Below are positions 61,017 to 64,000 of a DNA stretch of 64,000 nt, in pieces. Below the pieces are notes generated by a model. That model was not told the origin of the DNA. It saw only the letters and a program-made list of their open reading frames with translations, and did no database searches. Numbering within the stretch: position 1 is the first letter of the stretch; every line of letters begins with the position of its first letter. The stretch is from positions 779,441-843,440 of the forward strand of contig NZ_JBAWKA010000002.1 of the NCBI RefSeq assembly GCF_043876815.1, read 5' to 3'. The DNA is from Gaetbulibacter_A sp043876815. GTDB taxonomy: Bacteria; Bacteroidota; Bacteroidia; Flavobacteriales; Flavobacteriaceae. A program made the position numbers and the translations under genes.

Positions 61017-64000
61017 TTATTTGGTTCCTAAGTAAACCGGACCTGTAAATGGGTTCAATCCACTATTTTTTAGGGTTATGATATAGTAATAGGTGCCATT
61101 GGGGACTCTTCCGTTATTTCCTAACGAATTCTTAGGGGATCTTCCATCCCAACTGCCTGAAGGAGGTGCAATACCTTTTTCAAATTCGTTGATTAATGGG
61201 TAATTATCTGATTTGAATATCAAAGCACCCCAACGGTTGAAGATCTGAACTTCAGCTTCAAAACCACATAAATCAATTCCAGAAATGTAGAAGTAATCGT
61301 TTATGTTGTCTCCATTAGGTGTTACAGCTTTGGAAATTTCAATATCATTCTCACCACATGGTAAAACAACACAATCTGCATTAATATTCATGGTGATCTC
61401 AGTTATGTTAATACAACTTCCATCAGTTGTTGTGTATCGGAACAAGTAATCGATTCCACCGTCACTTGGCAAGAAGGTTTGACTTACTTCTAAACCGGAT
61501 GGATCAAACACGCCATTAGAGCTCAAGGTAGCTGCCGTATCTCCGGAAAGCATTTCCCAGATACCAGTAGTGCTTATATCTGAATCTAATATATCATTTA
61601 GGTTCACAATACCGTCATCAAAACATCTGTCTTGTGCCGTAATTTCAGTAATGATCTCATCTCGGGAAACATTCAGAACTTGTGTAAAAGTTGCTTCATT
61701 TCCACAGGAATCAGTCGCTGTCCATGTTCTGGTAATTACGTAATCATCGGTTGAATTCGGATCAAGCGTACTTGTTTCATTGAAAACAACGTTTACATCA
61801 GTCGAACAATTATCTGAAAATTCCAGTTGTGGTACTTCGGTAATATCTGCACAACTTACATTTAAGTTTTGATCGAAAGGTGTTATTACTTCAGGAGCTG
61901 TTGTATCCTGGACAGTAATTGTTTGTACATGTGTTGTAATTAAATTACACTCATCTACAGCTGTATAAGTTCTTGTGATGATATAGCTGTTTAAACAAGC
62001 TCCATCGGTTATTTCATCTTGAACTGTTACGTTAGCTGTTCCACAATTATCCGTCGCTGTTAAAGTCTCGGGTTCTGGTATAGCATCACATTCCACGGTA
62101 ATATCACTTGGTAATGCTTCAACGAACACAGGAGCTGTTGTGTCTTGAACCATAATATTCTGAACGAATACCGTTGTTATACCACATTCATCTGTAGCGG
62201 TCCATGTTCTCGTTAAAGTATAATCATTAGCACAACTTCCATCAGTTCTCACTTCTTCGAAAGTTACTGTAGCTGCACCACAATTATCCGTAGCGGTAAG
62301 TGTTTCAGCTATAGGCACAGCATCACACTCTACCATAATATTGGTGTTTGGAAGTGTTTCTACAAAAACTGGAGCAGTAGTGTCTTGAACAGTTATGGTT
62401 TGAGTATGTACAGTCGTTAGACCACATTCGTCTGTAGCAGTCCAAGTTCTAGCTAAGCTATAGCTAGACGGACAATCACCATCGGTTCTCACTTCTTCAT
62501 AAGTTACTATAGCAGCACCACAGTTATCGGTAGCGGTAAGTGTTTCAGCAGTTGGTACTGCATCACATTCCACGATAGCATCAGCCGGTAAGGTTTCTAC
62601 AAAAGCAGGCGCTGTAATATCTTGAACGGTAATGGTTTGAGTATGTACAGTTGTTAGTCCGCATTCATCTGTAGCAGTCCATGTTCTAGCTAAGGTATAG
62701 CTAGAAGGACAAGATCCATCGGTTCTTACTTCTTCATAAGTTACTATAGCCGCGCCACAATTATCAGTAGCGGTAAGTGTATCAGCAGTAGGTACAGCAT
62801 CACATTCCACGGTAGCATCAGCCGGTAAGGTTTCTACAAACACAGGAGCAGTAGTATCTTGAACCGTAATGGTTTGAGTATGTACGGTTGTTAGACCACA
62901 TTCGTCTGTTGCTGTCCAAGTTCTGGCTAGGGTATAGCTAGATGGACAATCACCATCGGTTCTTACTTCTTCATAAGTTACTATAGCTACCCCACAATTA
63001 TCGGTAGCGGTAAGTGTTTCAGCAGTAGGTACAGCATCACATTCCACGGTAGCATCAGCTGGTAAGGCTTCAACGAACATAGGGGCTGTCGTATCTTGAA
63101 CTGTGATGGTTTGTGTAAAGTCATCAGAAATATTTCCACAAGCATCTGTAAAGTTCCAAACGCGAACTTGAACATATGCATTAGGACAATTTGGATCTAC
63201 AGTGGTATCATCACTAACTAAATTCATAGTTACTGTTGAACAATCGTCAGTTGCAGTTGGTGCTTGAGCTAGAGCAGCGGCAATACCATCAGTATCACTA
63301 CATTCTAATGTTGCATCAAAAGCTCCTGCAGTAGTCTCAACAATTGGTGCTGTTGTATCTTTGATAAGATAGGTAGCCGTAGTTGTAGAAGAGTTTCCAC
63401 AAACATCCGTTGCAGTAAATGTTACGGTAATGGCTCCATTATCACATTGCACAGAAGTATCTGAACCATAATCATTTGTCCAGGTCACTGTGCTACAGTT
63501 GTCACTGGCAATTGCTCCGGCATTGGAGTTCAACCATGCTTCTAATTCAGTTTGTGTATCACCAATACCACATTCAATTTCAATATTATTTGTGTTCGTA
63601 TTGTCGATTATAGGCGCAGTATCATCAGAGACAGTAATGGTCTGTGTTTGATTCTCAGCGGCATTACCACAGTTATCTACTAGTGACCAGGTTCTGGTAA
63701 TTACAAAAGTGCCTTCACATGGGCCAGCCACAGGATCGCTATCTGTATAGGTGGCTTCAATACCTGTAGAACAGTTATCGGCTTCATCGGTTACATCACC
63801 AGTATTGGCTACACTGATATCATAGTTACATGAGGCATCGGTATATATTTCAACATCGGCAGGTGCTGTGAATGCAGGCGCAATATTATCATCTACTGTA
63901 ATAGTTTGTGTTACTAAAGTTTGGTTACCACAATCATCAGCAATGTTGTATGTTCTTGTGATGATCTCAGGACAGGTGTTACCATCTGATACATCTGATA
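61017..64000 (-). CDS. Giant repeat adhesin with gliding-motility C-terminal (type-B T9SS) domain, 5'-truncated
   Basis: The frame is open through to the right edge of the window without a stop, so the start lies outside; an internal GTG at 63731 should not be taken as a real start. The visible 994 codons encode HYR-like/Ig-like repeats, each with an AP-F/E-A-ADATVECDAVP start and DNCG centre, ending with RTWTATDECG. The last about 110 residues form the gliding-motility/CHU_C C-terminal domain (VTPNGDNINDYF, VQIFNRWGALIF, GRVPNGTYYYIITL), the type-B secretion signal. It is the first known gene of the operon with its PorP/SprF partner and two OmpA proteins, and is expected to be a surface-exposed adhesin. 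Cysteine pairs in the repeats suggest stabilising disulfides. Confidence 0.9.
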   Translation of the reverse strand, partial: SDVSDGNTCPEIITRTYNIADDCGNQTLVTQTITVDDNIAPAFTAPADVEIYTDASCNYDISVANTGDVTDEADNCSTGIEATYTDSDPVAGPCEGTFVITRTWSLVDNCGNAAENQTQTITVSDDTAPIIDNTNTNNIEIECGIGDTQTELEAWLNSNAGAIASDNCSTVTWTNDYGSDTSVQCDNGAITVTFTATDVCGNSSTTTATYLIKDTTAPIVETTAGAFDATLECSDTDGIAAALAQAPTATDDCSTVTMNLVSDDTTVDPNCPNAYVQVRVWNFTDACGNISDDFTQTITVQDTTAPMFVEALPADATVECDAVPTAETLTATDNCGVAIVTYEEVRTDGDCPSSYTLARTWTATDECGLTTVHTQTITVQDTTAPVFVETLPADATVECDAVPTADTLTATDNCGAAIVTYEEVRTDGSCPSSYTLARTWTATDECGLTTVHTQTITVQDITAPAFVETLPADAIVECDAVPTAETLTATDNCGAAIVTYEEVRTDGDCPSSYSLARTWTATDECGLTTVHTQTITVQDTTAPVFVETLPNTNIMVECDAVPIAETLTATDNCGAATVTFEEVRTDGSCANDYTLTRTWTATDECGITTVFVQNIMVQDTTAPVFVEALPSDITVECDAIPEPETLTATDNCGTANVTVQDEITDGACLNSYIITRTYTAVDECNLITTHVQTITVQDTTAPEVITPFDQNLNVSCADITEVPQLEFSDNCSTDVNVVFNETSTLDPNSTDDYVITRTWTATDSCGNEATFTQVLNVSRDEIITEITAQDRCFDDGIVNLNDILDSDISTTGIWEMLSGDTAATLSSNGVFDPSGLEVSQTFLPSDGGIDYLFRYTTTDGSCINITEITMNINADCVVLPCGENDIEISKAVTPNGDNINDYFYISGIDLCGFEAEVQIFNRWGALIFKSDNYPLINEFEKGIAPPSGSWDGRSPKNSLGNNGRVPNGTYYYIITLKNSGLNPFTGPVYLGTK
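61911..63098 (-). repeat. Array of five 237-bp (one 240-bp) tandem repeats in the adhesin gene
   Basis: Units at 62862-63098, 62625-62861, 62388-62624, 62148-62387 (three bases longer) and 61911-62147. They code for 79-80-residue HYR-like modules. The first three are almost identical at DNA level, while units four and five diverge, so the array has been growing or converting on the N-terminal side. Copy number may vary between strains. Confidence 0.93.

Noticed and set aside
61911..63098. Tandem repeats as non-coding satellite
   Set aside because: Units are multiples of three in a single open frame and encode HYR-like domains.
63729..63731. GTG as start of the adhesin gene
   Set aside because: The frame stays open with the same repeat pattern to the window end, so this is an internal codon.

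Overview
The window looks like a chromosomal segment from a marine member of the Flavobacteriaceae (Bacteroidota). The evidence is type IX secretion and gliding components (PorQ, a PorP/SprF-type protein, a giant adhesin with a gliding-motility C-terminal domain), AT-rich DNA, promoters of the Bacteroidota type (TTG, about 19 bp, TAnnTTTG), many sulfatases and lipoproteins, and intergenic repeats typical of this group. No tRNA, rRNA, CRISPR array, prophage or intact insertion sequence was found. The only structural RNA is a small SRP RNA at about 18.15 kb.

Region 1 (1-9.3 kb) is accessory. It starts inside a tandem-DUF1080 protein, followed by two TAT-exported Gfo/Idh/MocA oxidoreductases and a sulfatase with a HEAT-like tail. 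This resembles an oxidative (3-keto-sugar) glycan-cleavage cluster aimed at a sulfated glycan. Next come two translationally coupled membrane genes divergent from a MerR regulator across a perfect 9+6+9 palindrome, a second sulfatase (a lipoprotein), and a decayed GspF/PilC C-terminus that suggests a past insertion or deletion.

Region 2 (9.4-20.5 kb) holds a DoxX protein and a tight five-gene operon: LolA-like periplasmic protein, two FtsX-type permeases, LolD-like ATPase and an outer-membrane barrel. Together these look like a complete trans-envelope lipid or lipoprotein transporter of unknown cargo. Small envelope and lipoprotein genes, glutaminyl cyclase, SRP RNA, an SDR and a thioredoxin-fold lipoprotein without its CxxC follow.

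Region 3 (20.7-47 kb) is mostly housekeeping: an ABC-F ATPase with complementary degenerate sites, DUF2007, pheT, a TlpA-like lipoprotein, a fused branched-chain oxo-acid dehydrogenase E1, a pseudo-M1-peptidase/outer-membrane barrel, a LOG protein, uvrA, gamma-glutamyltransferase, acpH, glmM, an LpxL-like acyltransferase, rhomboid and lon.

Region 4 (46.7-55.6 kb) has porQ-cmk, rpsA, and pyrR-pyrB-small gene-rnz, then pdxH and a CAP-domain lipoprotein. Two intergenic regions (41.95-42.35 and 50.58-50.9 kb) carry related hairpin repeats in opposite orientation.

Region 5 (55.9-64 kb) has a 47-residue DUF5679 zinc-ribbon gene with strong terminators, then a minus-strand operon running in from the right edge: a giant repeat adhesin with a type-B T9SS sorting domain, its PorP/SprF partner, and two tandem OmpA-family proteins. 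The adhesin array has nearly identical 237-bp units and is probably recombining.
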